Shown: piece by piece, positions 53,606 through 64,000 of the stretch
Numbering within the stretch: position 1 is the stretch's first letter
Layout: the number at the start of each line of letters is the position of its first letter
Program-made: the position numbers and the translations under genes
Assembly: GCA_036365145.1 (NCBI GenBank)
Contig: JAEOAD010000034.1
Coordinates: 20,551,501-20,615,500, forward strand
Source of the DNA: Orientallactaga sibirica
Taxonomy: Eukaryota > Chordata > Mammalia > Rodentia > Dipodidae
Direction: 5' to 3'
Length of the DNA: 64,000 bases
Notes under the pieces: model-generated
The model's input: only the letters and a program-made list of their open reading frames with translations
Databases searched by the model: none
Told to the model about the DNA's origin: nothing

Positions 53606-55068
53606 TGTCCTCATCTTTGGAAGCATGAAATGAAATGCTGCCCATATGAAATATTTGTTCTAATGAGGGGTCTTGGGTAGGAATAGATTTCTCTTAATGA
53701 GAGGAAGTGTGTGGAGTGCCAGAATCAGCAGTTTGTCTAATAAAAGGCAGTAATGAGACCTGCAGGTAGAATTAAACTAGGATAATGGGAAGTGCATCTC
53801 ATTCCTTAGGGAAGGAGTGAGATGCAGGAGCTCCTGAAAAACATTCTTCAGCATCACCAGAAGCCCAGAAATGTAAAGTGACCACTCTGAGAGTTCTGAT
53901 GTCTTGGGTGACCTTCTTGTAACACAAGTAAAATATATTTTCTAAATCCACAGGTTCCATCAATTATGGATCAAAAATATTTGGAAAAATTGTATCTGTA
54001 CTGAACATGTGCAAACCTTTATCTTGTCATTTTCTGAAAATAATACAATTAATATTATATAGCATTTTCACTTAGTAGGTATAAGTGTCAGAAGTTCTCA
54101 CCCACCCAACTGGAAACTAAGGCCTTCCTTCAAAGGACCAATTCTCTCCTCTGCTCAATAGAGACCCAGACAACCTGGCTCCTCTCTTGAGCTCACATTC
54201 CCACAAGCACCACTCCCACTGGCTAGCCCACTACTCACCAAGGGCATGAACATAAAAGCCCTGACACCATTGTCCCCCTCTCTCTGCTCTTCTTCAGCCT
54301 ATCCTCCCCCTACTTCACCACCAGTGCATATATTTTTTTAAAGATTTTTCTGCTTGTCCACCTTACCTTCCTACTCTATGCTTGCATATGCGACTTGGGT
54401 CTCCCTCCTTCATTCTTTCTCTCCCCTTCTCCCTCCCTTCTCTGCTTCTCTCTATATAGTCTATGTGCCAATAGCCACCTGCCGTTGCAAGTCCCCTTCT
54501 CATTGTTTTCCTTCCCTCATGGTCTGAACTTGCCTGTGTTTCTAGCCACAAACATCTTGTACTGGGTCCCTCTCTTTTCCACTTTCATCCCAAGCTGATA
54601 GTAAAGGGTTCTTAGTTAACATGCATACTGGTCTCAAAACCCTCTATCTCAGACCCTCCACCTACTAAAAAACACCAAGCATTATAATTAATCTGGAGAT
54701 TATTTAAAATGTACAAGAAGGTGTTTGGAATTTATATGCAAATAATTTACCATCTTAAATGGAGGAATTGGGCATCCATGAATTTTGGTGTATACAGGAA
54801 ACCCTAGAAGCAATTCTTCTCCCTCCAAGAGAGGATCATACATAATCTCAGATATGTACAGTAAGATGAATGAAATTAACAAAATATTTGATGGCAAATA
54901 GTTTGAAGAGCCAAATACAAAAAGGTTATCCTGGATTATTTTGTAATCCAAAACGTTGTCTTCAAACATAAGGACTTTTCAATTAAATTTATTGAGGATC
55001 TTGTTGCTCTAGTTCTATAGTAAATTTTCAATAAATAATTCAAAATGACCTTCTTAAACTGAAGACAT
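53606..55068. other. No gene; unique sequence
   Basis: Includes a pyrimidine-rich stretch at about 54395-54455. No repeat or gene is recognised. Confidence 0.5.
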
Positions 55069-55069
55069 A

Positions 55070-55415
55070 GTTATGTCACTTTATTCTTTTAGTTCCTTTG
55101 TCCATTTACCTTAGAGTGAAATTTGCATTCTTCATCATGGCCAGCAAGACCTGTAGTGATGTGACTGTGTGTACAACCTCATCCCTCTACTTTCCTCCCT
55201 CCTCACTGGATTCCAGCTACAGTAGCCTAGCCACCTTCCCACCTCCAAAAGAAGACCACTTTTTTCTTGCTTCTAGGTATTTTTACTTGCTGTTCCCTCA
55301 TATTCTCATACTAACTATTCCTAAGACTATATCTTTCCCATAATTCACATACAAGGTTAAATACCATGTCCTTTCATGACCGCCTTGGTAAAGTAGCTGC
55401 CCTACTGTCCTCCCT
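55070..55415 (+). mobile_element. L2 LINE fragment, ancient
   Basis: CATCATGGCCAGCAAGACCTG, GGATTCCAGCTACAGTAGCC, TTTTTACTTGCTGTTCCCTC and AGGTTAAATACCATGTCC match the well-known mammalian-wide L2 order. The 81-codon frame here is not a gene. Confidence 0.55.
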
Positions 55416-55419
55416 GTGT

Positions 55420-55775
55420 TAGCTGCTTTTCATTACTGTCACCAAATATCTGATAAAAAAGCAACTTGAGAGAAGATTAGAATATTTTGGCTCACACTTC
55501 AGAGGAATTTCAGCCCCTGTGGCAGGAAAGGCATGGTGGCAGGAGTGTCTTGGTCTATAACACCAGCCAGGAAAGCATAAATAGAGAATTCCAGTGTCTA
55601 TCAGCCTTTCTCTTTTCTTTACTGTTAAATCCTTGGATGTGCACACATACTTAGGATGGGTCCCTCCTCAGTTAAACTTCTCTTTAAAAGCCCTCATAGA
55701 CATACTCAAAAATATATCTCATGAATGACATGCTTCTTAGTCCAATCAAGTTGACAGTAGAAATTACCCATTACA
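55420..55775 (-). mobile_element. Rodent LTR-like repeat, same unnamed family, minus strand
   Basis: The reverse complement begins ATGGGTAATTTCTACTGTCAACTTG and ends TTATCAGATATTTGGTGACAG, matching the two ends of the 26.16-kb element. The interior is diverged. Confidence 0.5.
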
Positions 55776-56764
55776 ACCCTTAATAACTTATCCCTAGTTA
55801 TATTTCCTTACTAATATTATTTTCTATCTGCAACCATTATATCCTTGTAATACCTGTGCACTGATTATCTCCCCTAAGACAAGGTTAGTTTTAGATGGAG
55901 GAGATCAGAATAGCTTTGTTCACCACTAAATTCTCTAGTTCTCACAATAGTACATGCTACTTGAAAATTATTTAAAATTCTTGGTTAATGAACAAATGCA
56001 TGAATTCATGTAATAGAGGCTAATTGGTTATCTTCAAAGTGTGAAACATTGTAATGTGTACTCTGTGGAATAACGAAATGAATTAGTCACAGCATTCCCT
56101 AAGAAGGATTTTTATAGACTCAGAAAAAAATGTCATGCTAGTCATTGCCAATAAGTATATGTGGCTCCATTTCAAATTATATATGACAAGGGTCGTAAAG
56201 AGGGGTACATGAAATGATGTGGGGGCTGTCTTCAAAGAGAGCATGAGGGATAGGTAAGATTTTGACAAAGATTGAAAGAAGAAGGTGAGGTTGAACACTG
56301 AGTTATGAGCTCTAGTAGGATAAAGATAATGTTTATTATTCATTGCTTTCTCTCCAGAATTCAGAAGGAACCTGACTCATGGCAGAGATGTGATGAAAAT
56401 GTGCTCAATGGATAAACAACTGCATCTATTAGCATACCACAATAGAGAAATATTTTATGACATTCTAAAATATGATATGTCCTTCAGTGGAAATCAGTTC
56501 CTATTCTTGTCATATGCCACTTGTAATAAGTCTCTCTTTTCTTCTCTACAGAAGCTAAAGGCCACCTCTTCCTCCACTTATATCCACTTGAGTTTCAAAA
56601 GTATTGTTTTGGCATTGAATTAGCATAGAGGAAAAATTTAATTCCTATTTTTTCTATGTTCTTTCACAAAAGAAAGAATGGGAGCTAAAAACCCTAGCAT
56701 CTGACTGGTTGTTAGAGAAAAAAGATGTTAACATCAAATCACTTTCAGTCTTGAGTCTTTATTA
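55776..56764. other. No gene; AT-rich unique sequence
   Basis: Nothing recognised; frames of 86 and 77 codons have no family resemblance. Confidence 0.5.
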
Positions 56765-56769
56765 TCAGT

Positions 56770-56960
56770 TTTTATGTGTTAATAATGCTTAATTTACACA
56801 CCACAAAATTTACTCATTTCAGTTAAAAAAAGAGGATAATCCTAATGGCCACCTGTTCCTACCCACAGACTCAGGCAGCAACTCACCTTTTTCTCTCTCC
56901 TTAAGCTTACTTTCTCTGAACATTTCCTTAGACATTATTTTATGTCAAAGTGACATGACA
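56770..56960 (+). mobile_element. Possible old L1M-type LINE fragment
   Basis: AATTTACACACCACAAAATTTACTC, CACAGACTCAGGCAGCAACTC and GAACATTTCCTTAGACATTATTTTATG follow the order of a widespread old mammalian L1-type sequence. Confidence 0.4.
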
Positions 56961-56999
56961 ATTTTCTATGTGGAGGAAGAATTTCAGCATCGTTAAATC

Positions 57000-57160
57000 A
57001 TCTGTTTTGGAGTCACCCTCTTCTTTCTTGACTTACTTCTCCTTGTGCCTTAGTTTCTTCATCTACACAATGGAATCTATACCTATATCTATACCCTTCA
57101 AACAAGACCAAGACATTGAGTGAACGACCTGGAAAATAATATATGTTCAGTAAACCCAGC
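57000..57160 (+). mobile_element. MIR fragment
   Basis: CTTGACTTACTTCTCCTTGTGCC and TTAGTTTCTTCATCTACACAATGG are the MIR core phrases. Confidence 0.6.
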
Positions 57161-57679
57161 ACAGGTCAGCAAGACCAGCACATAGACATTACCAAGGAAG
57201 CTCTGTGGAAATCTGTGCAAATGCCACATCAGAAGGAAAGAAATACGTCCATGCAGATTGTAACAGAATTACGGACAGCTGTTTTCTCAACTTTTCTTTG
57301 GGGATAGGATATGGACTGATGTGAATAGTCCACTCATTCACTGCTGATTTACTGATGAAAAAAAATGATTCTGGAATCTGAGTAAATGTGAGTGAAAGGA
57401 GAATGTTTTTCTGTTTTACTAGAAATGAAAGGAGAACTTTTATACAAGATCCAAGTGACAAGGACAGAGGAATGGTATTCTCATTAAACAAACATAGCAG
57501 TGTTCTCACATCTGACTATGGCATATCCATTAATAGAAATGTTTTAAAAGCATAGTCTATAATAAAATCTTAGTGAAAATAAAGATTTTTTTCCCTGAAA
57601 GAAATATTTTATTTCTTTTTTCAAGCAAAAGGGAGAAAATACCTTATTCCTTATGTAGAATCAAAAAAAACAAGATTCT
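57161..57679. other. No gene; unique sequence
   Basis: A 106-codon minus-strand frame (57189-57509) has no recognisable product. Confidence 0.5.
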
Positions 57680-57790
57680 AGCACAGGCTGTGTCCCTGGA
57701 GCTGTCAACTTTGAATACATCAGTTCCCCACTCTGGGCCTTAAATTTCCACAGCCGTTGAAAGGAACAATTTAACCTCAGAAGGCTTTCC
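57680..57790 (+). mobile_element. MIR-like fragment
   Basis: CCCACTCTGGGCCTTAAATTTCC and CACAGCCGTTGAAAGGAAC weakly match the MIR core. Confidence 0.35.
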
Positions 57791-58024
57791 CAAGGTCAAG
57801 CTCTGGTACTAAGGTTATGGGATTCACAAAACCACAAGACAGATGGAGAAAGACTCGGAGCCACCATTCCTCCAAGGACCTACTGTAGTGTGTGGACTAT
57901 AGGCAGGTATTAGTCAAAACCCAGTTCCTCATAAATCACAAAATGTTCACAGTTTCTTTAATTTAATGTAGTGATAAGCAAGTCCTGGAGCTAAGTTCTA
58001 CTCACCTCTTTTTCTCTGCTTTTG

Positions 58025-58205
58025 TATTATTTTTATTAACAATTTTATGCATAGCCAATGTATTCTGATTAAATCTCTTCCCATTACCTTCTCTTTACCC
58101 CCAAGTCCTTTTCCAATCACTTGTACTTCCAAATTAGTCCTCTCCTATTTTAATGTATTCTTTTTCTTGTATATGTGTGACCTACTGAGTTTCTCAGAAA
58201 AACAA
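58025..58205 (-). mobile_element. Rodent L1 3' end (Lx-like), minus strand
   Basis: TATTATTTTTATTAACAATTTTATGCATAG, CCTCTCCTATTTTAATGTATTC and ATGTGTGACCTACTGAGTTT match, in order, an older rodent L1 3' UTR I recall from mouse. Confidence 0.5.
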
Positions 58206-58405
58206 ATGCCTCGTGTTCTCTCCCATATGCAGATCCTACTTTCTCTGTTTTTATAAATAATGTTTGGTCACACTCATTTGTTTGCATATTAACTATGACA
58301 ACCCCTAAAATATTTACTGTTTGGTCTTTTACAAAACCAATTGTTGACCTCTGGATTAAAACATTTATGAGCTTTAGTAATCAGTCTAAATGAAAATGAA
58401 AAATC

Positions 58406-58573
58406 TGGACTGCAGAAATGGCTTAGTGGTTAAGGCATTTGCTTGTGAAGTGAAAAGACTCGGGTTTGATTCCACAGGAACCTCATAAGCCAGATGCAGA
58501 AGGTGAAACATGCATCTGGAGTTCAGATGGAGTGTCTGGCATCTCTGGTACACCTTCTCCCTCCCTATCATCC

Positions 58574-58621
<48 letters not shown>

Positions 58622-58675
58622 GCCTTTTTCTATCCCTCTCTGTCAAATAAATAAAATAAATAAGTATTTTAAAAA
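58406..58675 (+). mobile_element. tRNA-derived SINE, type 1, with (TATC)n
   Basis: GCAGAAATGGCTTAGTGGTT, GGTTTGATTCCACAGGAACC and CATAAGCCAGATGCAGAAGG identify it. A TATC microsatellite (58575-58621) sits in the CT-rich part, then AAATAAATAAAATAAATAAG. Confidence 0.85.
58575..58621. repeat. (TATC)n microsatellite
   Basis: About 11-12 uninterrupted TATC units inside the SINE tail. A likely polymorphic marker. Confidence 0.95.
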
Positions 58676-58919
58676 AGAAAAAGAAAAACATTAAACTAGT
58701 AAAACCAATGGCAACTTAACAACATACTGGTCAACAATGGAGTGCACATAGTAGCATAGGATAACAATGGGGTTGAAAAATTACCTCTGTCTGTTGACTT
58801 TCTCATCACAGCATGCCTTGTCCTTGACTAGGGAGATGCTACTGTTCACGCTCCTAAAGCACAGTACAGGGACACAGCATATCCATATAATCAAACAACA
58901 GTGGTAGCATATACCTCAG

Positions 58920-59090
58920 CACCAATAACCTAACCTTACAAGCATAGGCTTTAGATTAGGTTCTTAATACCAGGATGAATTTCCTCCTATGTAGTAGGCC
59001 TCAAATCCAATCAAAAAGCAGCTGGATACCATCAAAGGGAATGATGACAGGGATTATGATCAAAATATATTATGTGCATACACACAACTT
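58920..59090. mobile_element. Rearranged LINE-1 3' UTR fragment
   Basis: TTCTTAATACCAGGATGAATTTCC and CTCAAATCCAATCAAAAAGCAG are antisense L1 3' UTR, like 14.9 kb. GGATTATGATCAAAATATATTATG (59051-59074) is a sense L1 3' terminus. The two lie within 30 bases of each other, suggesting an inverted insertion. Confidence 0.45.
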
Positions 59091-59317
59091 AGCCAAGGTT
59101 ATAAAGCAGAAAAGTTATGATATGATATGAAACTATTTGGCCTGGTACAATTCTGTCACAAATGCTAAGACAATCCAGAAAATAGGAAGAGATTGCTAAA
59201 AATCCCTTATGATGAAGGGGAGCTTGTCTACCTCTCTCCATGTCCAATATCCTTGCGATCCCAGAAAGCACTAGCCCATCTTCTAACTCATGGGAGATTT
59301 ATGAATCTACATACTAT
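59091..59317. other. No gene; unique sequence
   Basis: Nothing recognised. Confidence 0.45.
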
Positions 59318-59671
59318 CTATCGGTGGTGGTTTGATTCAGATGTCTCCCATAAACTTAAGTGTTCTGAATGTTAGGTTACCAGGTGATGGAGATTTGGGG
59401 ATTAAAGCCTCCTGGAGGCAGTATATTGATGGGGGCGGGCTTATGGGTGTTATAGCCAGCTCCCCCTTGCTAGTGTTTGGCGCACTCTCCTGTTGCAATT
59501 GTCCACCTGATGTTGGTGAGGAAGTGATATCCAACCTCTGCTCATGCCATCATTTCCCCCTGCTATCATGGATCTTCCCCTCCAGTCTAAGCCAAAATAA
59601 ACCTTTTTCCCACTAGCTGCTCTTGGTCAGGTAATTTCTGCCAGCAATGCGAACCTGACTGCAACACTACC
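59318..59671 (+). mobile_element. MaLR (MT-like) solo LTR with target duplication
   Basis: The LTR (59323-59666) starts GGTGGTGGTTTGATTCAG, with TG mutated to GG, and ends CCTGACTGCAACA. CTATC (59318-59322) and CTACC (59667-59671) are its target copies, differing at one base. AATAAACC near 59597 is the polyadenylation signal. It is the best preserved of the three copies. Confidence 0.85.
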
Positions 59672-59834
59672 TGTCATATTTATGACCTTTACCTACAACT
59701 TCTAGGCTATTAGAGCTAAGAAAATAAGAACAATTTTATATAATTTTCTAGAGTGCTACTAGATCGATGATGGGCATATAACAGTACTAGATATAATAAT
59801 AGCAAAATTCTATAAATATTCCATGATGTTTATA

Positions 59835-60035
59835 AGAAAATATTTTAGTGCTTTGCATGGGTAATTACATTGTTTTCTTATAATCTTGTGTGTTAAGTAC
59901 TTTGGATATATATATATATATATACAGATGGTTTAAAATAAGGAAAGGGACTCAGAAGTTTAGTGATATATCCATTACTCACAGCCAGTAAGGAGGAAAA
60001 AAACTAGATGTGAACTTGGGGGATGCAAGGTCCTC
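59835..60035 (+). mobile_element. MIR/L2-class fragment with (TA)n
   Basis: AAGTACTTTGG, ATAAGGAAAGGGACTCAGAAG and CACAGCCAGTAAGGAGG follow the mammalian-wide block. A TA run (59906-59924) interrupts it. Confidence 0.5.
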
Positions 60036-62005
60036 TGAGACACAGTCACTCAGTGAAAGTCACTCAGTGTACTTCACAGATTACATCACATCACTGACAA
60101 CTGGTTAGAAATGTAGAAGCCAGATCTGTGGAAGTGTGATCTGCATTCTATCAAGGCTCACAGGTGATTTGTGTGTGCAGTAAAGTTGGAGAATCTCTGC
60201 ACTAAATCAGCACGTTCTCCTCTTTGCTTATTGCATAAGAATGGTAATGAATAAATGATTGCTCTCTGGGTAGTGCAAGGGACAAACTGTTCAGACCAAA
60301 TCTGTACTCCAAGAAAAGGGATCAAAGCATCCATTCCTCTACATCAGACCTGCTCCAAAACTGAGCACCTCCGCTCCAGACTCTATACTGATGTTGCTGC
60401 CCCTGAAAGTTCTAAAACCACCTCACTAAAAGTGTCTAATATCCATATTTTTACTCTCAGCTGCATGATAAATACAGCAGCGAATGCTTCAGACATGAGT
60501 AATAGAGCTATAACTGGGCCTGGGATTTGCTTGTGACGCACCCGATGTGTGTGTTTTTAGGCAAGAGGCACAGAGGAAATTGCCATCTGTCCGGTAACTT
60601 GTGAGTTACTATTTCCCTAAAATCTAAGTTTTTTCCAGTTCTGTTAATATGAATAAAAAGTAAACTTAAGGCAAAAGTTACTTTGGCCTAGAAAATGCCT
60701 CTGACTTTCTGGATATCTCCAGAGATAGCAGGGACTGTCAGGACTCATTCAAGATGGCAGGAAAATTTTGAGTTTGGTTATCATGTTTTCAGATTTTCAC
60801 TAAAATGTTCACCACCCCAATTTGTGAAGAGAGCAATCAGCAAGCATCTCACTGTCACTTCTGTTGCCAGATTCTCTTGTGGAATGTGCTGTCACTCCTC
60901 TGACCCTCGGTTTCCAGGATGTTCAGATGGTGAAAGTCAGACCATTACTGAAACTTATGAAGGGTATGTTTTCTTCATTCTATTAAGCTGGACAAAAAGT
61001 CAGTAACCTAGTGGTTTCCAGGCAACCATGAGGACTGAAAAATACTGTGAGCTAAAATAGCCAATAGATCAAGAATAAACCCCCAAATCAAATCATTTTG
61101 ACTCAGATAGTCTGTAAGCCCTATTCTGATATCTTTCTTCAGCATTTCTACGCCATCTACTATATCTTGAAAAACATACAATCACAAAAGAGATTATCCC
61201 AAATTTGAAACAATACATTTGCACTTACACATTCTATTTGTGTCCTTGCATAGTTGATCCCAAGGATGTACGGCATTTATAGAGGGGAGAAATCACAAAG
61301 AGGCAGGACCAAGGCCTGTAAAGTTTTGCCTTGGTCTGGGGCAGACATGCATAGAAAATCTTGACTCAGCTTGTAGATGATGAGGCCACTATACTGTGTC
61401 AATACTGTATAGGACACCACAGGACATTATAATATATTGTTCCTCTGCTAGACACTTTGCCTAGTATAATTAAAACAGCAGCCGATTCTATCTAGCCTGT
61501 TTCGCCTTAACTTGTCATCATAAACAACCTCTCTTGGATTATTCTTTGCTTGCAGTGGTAGCTGTCCTGCTTCTGTGATTCTTCATGTTGACAGTAGTAC
61601 TAACTTCTCCAAAATCCCCTGCATTTTGCTTGTTTGCAAGGGGCACATAGCACATCCATGTAGTCACTGTGTAAATGCATATCTCAGATGAGAGAACATC
61701 CTACCATGCATTCCAGTGACTAAGCTGCTTTCAGATTTCTCCTTGAATTAAACTCAGCCATGGTTGTGTCTGTACTAATGACAATAAAAGTGTTGAAGGG
61801 TAGTTTATGCCATACCTATATATCAATGTCCAAGATGAAGACTTTTTTATGATTACTTTGTCAGCTCAAATTCACCAATGTGCAGGGCATACTATATTTC
61901 AACTACTGTGAATTGCAATAAAATACAAATGAAAGTCTAATTTTATTAAAATAGTATCAGAGGGTCTCAATTATTGAGTGTCAATGAAATATGTTAGATA
62001 GATTT
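60036..62005. other. No gene recognised; about 2 kb repeat-poor block
   Basis: No interspersed repeat that I can name. Two ATG frames of 93 codons (60255-60536) and 103 codons (60695-61006) have no recognisable motif, signal peptide or family. With no splice evidence visible I do not call them genes. Confidence 0.5.
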
Positions 62006-62007
62006 TA

Positions 62008-62340
62008 CAGGGCAGGGGAGATGGGACATTTGGAAAAGCACTTGCCACACAAGCATGATAATCCAAACCAAGACCCCAAGAGACACAAAAATGCTGGGCA
62101 GGCATTTTGGACCATTTGTAATTCTAGCACTCAGAAGGCTGGGATGGGATCCCAGGGGCAAGCTGGCCAGCTAGACTAGCCAAGTCGGCAAGCTCTATGT
62201 TCAACTGAGAGACTCTGTCTCCATAAATAAGGTGGAGAGTGACTGAAAAAGACACCTAATGTTAATCTCTGGCCTCCATGTACATAAGCACAGAAAATAA
62301 CTTACAAACAAACACATGTCAATACATACTACACACACAA
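62008..62340 (+). mobile_element. B4-type SINE, plus strand
   Basis: ACTTGCCACACAAGCATGATAATCC, GGCCAGCTAGACTAGCC, TTCAACTGAGAGACTCTGTCTCC, GGTGGAGAGTGACTGAAAAAG and AATCTCTGGCCTCCATG are B4 phrases in order. This is the clearest B4 copy here. Confidence 0.8.
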
Positions 62341-62422
62341 ACTTGCCAAAATAATAGTTTTGATGTTATACGAAACAATTTACAATGAAATGAATGAGTT
62401 AAATATTATTAATTCTATTAAG

Positions 62423-62699
62423 AATTCAAAATTTGGGGCTGGAGACATGGCTTAGCGGTTAAGGAGCCTGCCTGCTAAGCATAAGAACCAGGTTCCAATC
62501 TCCAGGTCCCACATTTAGCCAGATGCAAGGTGATGCAAGGGCGCAATACCACACTTGCCCACAAGGGGGCGCACACATCTGGAGTTTGTTCACAGCAGCT
62601 GAGAGGTTGCTGGTGCACCCATTCTCTATCTGTCTCCCTCTGCCTCTCTGTCTGTCTCTCTGTGTGTCTCTCTCAAAAAAAAAAAAATTCAAAATTTGG
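62423..62699 (+). mobile_element. tRNA-derived SINE, type 2, perfect 14-bp target duplication
   Basis: The element (62437-62685) starts GGCTGGAGACATGGCTTAGC. It carries GGTGATGCAAGGGCGC and CCACAAGGGGGCGC (62559-62572), a CT/TG tail and a pure A run. AATTCAAAATTTGG flanks it at 62423-62436 and 62686-62699. The perfect duplication and clean tail point to a young insertion. Confidence 0.95.
62559..62572 (+). promoter_or_regulatory. CTCF-like motif in type-2 SINE
   Basis: CCACAAGGGGGCGC differs at one base from the common CTCF core CCACCAGGGGGCGC. It lies in the block that separates type-2 from type-1 SINEs. Binding is inferred from the sequence only. Confidence 0.45.
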
Positions 62700-63243
62700 C
62701 TAACTATCAAATTAATTAACAAAGCCAAGGTCCATAGACCAAGGTTGAATGTTTGTATCATCGTCTGTTCAAAGAACATGACCTCAGAATCTGATGAGGA
62801 AATCACACAGTAGCTGGGACTGGTAGAAGGCTGGCCTGCTAACTCACTTGTACATTTGTCTTCTCTGCACTGCACTGTTCATAGATCGATTAGCTTTCCA
62901 TCTTCTAAACAATCACAAGGCCAACAAAACTATGCATGCATGTAAACCTCAGACATCATTCCAATTGGCTAATTGAGTATGTCAAGGATAAGACCCCCAA
63001 ATCAGCAGTTCAATGACGAATGTACTCTGCTAGTCTCCTCCCTTACCTGATCCCTATAAGTTTATTCTTGTCAGTACCCACAACCCTTCAGGATCTCATA
63101 TAATATGAATCTTTAAGCTACCTCTAGGCCCCCTGTTAAGAAAGCTTGATATTTTCTGATCCTGGTGACCCTTATAGCAGATAAAGTTCTGCTGACATTA
63201 AGCAGACCTCATATTTTCAAAACATAAAAGAAAAAAAAGATCA
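62700..63243. other. No gene; unique sequence
   Basis: Nothing recognised. Confidence 0.5.
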
Positions 63244-63408
63244 AGCCAGGCACAGTGGTACACGCCTTTAATCCCAGTGCTTAGGAAGCAGAGGTAGGAG
63301 GATCACCATGAGTTCAAGGCCAGCCTGAGACTACATAGTGAATTCCAGGTCAGCTTGGGAGATCCAACCCCAAAAAACAAAAACAAAAGCAAACAAAAAA
63401 AAAAAGGA
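63244..63408 (+). mobile_element. B1 SINE, plus strand
   Basis: It runs from AGCCAGGCACAGTGGTACACG through GAGGATCACCATGAGTTCAAGG and GTGAATTCCAGGTCAGC to an A/C-rich tail. A short deletion removes part of the GGGCTAGAGTGAG segment. Confidence 0.9.
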
Positions 63409-63421
63409 ACAAAAGGAGATA

Positions 63422-63510
63422 TTAGGGCTGGGAATATAACTCAGTAGTATTAGGCTTGCTTAACATGCCCAAGACCCTAAATTAGGTCCCCAATATCCTA
63501 CCAAAAAGGG
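63422..63510 (+). mobile_element. ID-like SINE, plus strand
   Basis: GGGCTGGGAATATAACTCAGTAG, AGGCTTGCTTAACATGCCC and TTAGGTCCCCAATATCC are an ID-type tRNA head. It directly follows the B1 tail. Confidence 0.7.
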
Positions 63511-63689
63511 GAGAGGTATTATAACCAGGAAAAGTTATAAAGCTATGAAAATTCTGAACAAACTCTTAAGTACTATCATCATAACTATAATGTCCTTTTC
63601 TGTAAATTCATAGACACTGGAAGAATATGTTCAGCAATATGAAAAATGACTAATTATAAAGGAAAGGTTATAAAGGATCTTGGGGAAAG

Positions 63690-64000
63690 ATCCATGTGAT
63701 AATTAATTTCTGGTTGTAAACTGGTCAAGGTTTAGAAACACCATGTAAAATAGATCTCTGGTCCAATCTGTGAGGGATTTTTCTAGATTAGATTAGTCAA
63801 ACTCAGAGGACCCAGCCTAACCATGGGTAGCACCATTCCATGGGCTAAGCTCATTGACTGAATGAAAAGGAGAAAGATAACAGAGCATTTAGCACTAACC
63901 ACTCTCTCCATTCCTTCTCTGCTGACGTGACCATGAGACACTGAATTCTTGTTCCTGCCATGATTTTCCTTGCCGTGATCAACTCTATTCTCTGGAAGTG
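63690..64000 (+). mobile_element. Rodent LTR-like repeat, same unnamed family, cut by window end
   Basis: GTTGTAAACTGGTCAAGG, TCTGTGAGGGATTTTTCTAG, CACCATTCCATGGGCTAAGC and GAATGAAAAGGAGAAAG match the 26.16-kb copy in order. The 3' end lies beyond the window. Confidence 0.65.

Noticed and set aside
58573..58622. Regularly spaced short repeats as a CRISPR-like array
   Set aside because: It is a contiguous TATC microsatellite without spacers, in a eukaryotic genome.
60695..61006. 103-codon ATG frame in a repeat-poor block
   Set aside because: No motif recognised; cannot be told from chance without conservation or transcript data.

Overview
This is 64 kb of mammalian nuclear DNA with no protein-coding gene, exon or structural RNA gene that I can support. 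The dispersed repeats are rodent-type: 7SL-derived B1, tRNA-derived SINEs with a B2-like head (GGCTGGAGAGATGGCTTAG...), B4, ID, ERVL-MaLR LTRs and rodent LINE-1 3' ends. The commonest SINE pairs its tRNA-like head with the phrase AAGCCAGATGCACAAGG and a (CT)n-(AAATAA) tail. Together with the B1 variant, which contains GAATTCCAGGTCAGCCTG, this combination is one I associate with jerboas (Dipodidae, probably Jaculus). That assignment is from memory and needs a database search.

Layout. 0-9 kb: alternating tRNA-SINEs and B1s, two antisense L1 3' ends (6.5-6.9 and 7.1-7.6 kb), an old MLT1-like LTR and an ID element with a long purine tail. 9-21 kb: an L1 3' end whose 5' part is inverted (9.7-10.9 kb), a 1.2-kb antisense L1 3' end (14.3-15.6 kb), a B4, a second kind of L1 3' end (19.1-20.1 kb) and a three-SINE cluster. 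21.75-23.81 kb: a two-LTR, non-autonomous ERVL-MaLR provirus bounded by a perfect 5-bp target duplication. 23.8-33 kb: mostly unique AT-rich DNA with SINEs and an LTR. 33.4-37.4 kb: dense nesting, with an antisense L1 3' end hit by a B1 and a type-2 SINE, then an LTR piece, a sense L1 3' end that forms an inverted repeat with the 14.3-kb copy, a B4 and another L1 3' end. 37.4-64 kb: scattered SINEs, several solo LTRs with target duplications, an antisense GC-rich LTR with promoter-like elements, and ancient L2/MIR remnants.

Nothing here works together as a gene system. The open reading frames are short, and the longest ones (149 and 145 codons) lie antisense within an L1 3' UTR and an LTR. 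The most informative content is insertion history read from target-site duplications. A CTCF-like motif in the type-2 SINE could give some copies a regulatory role. SINE 'type 1' and 'type 2' are labels used only here. Element boundaries without a stated target duplication are approximate, and all family names come from recognition by eye.
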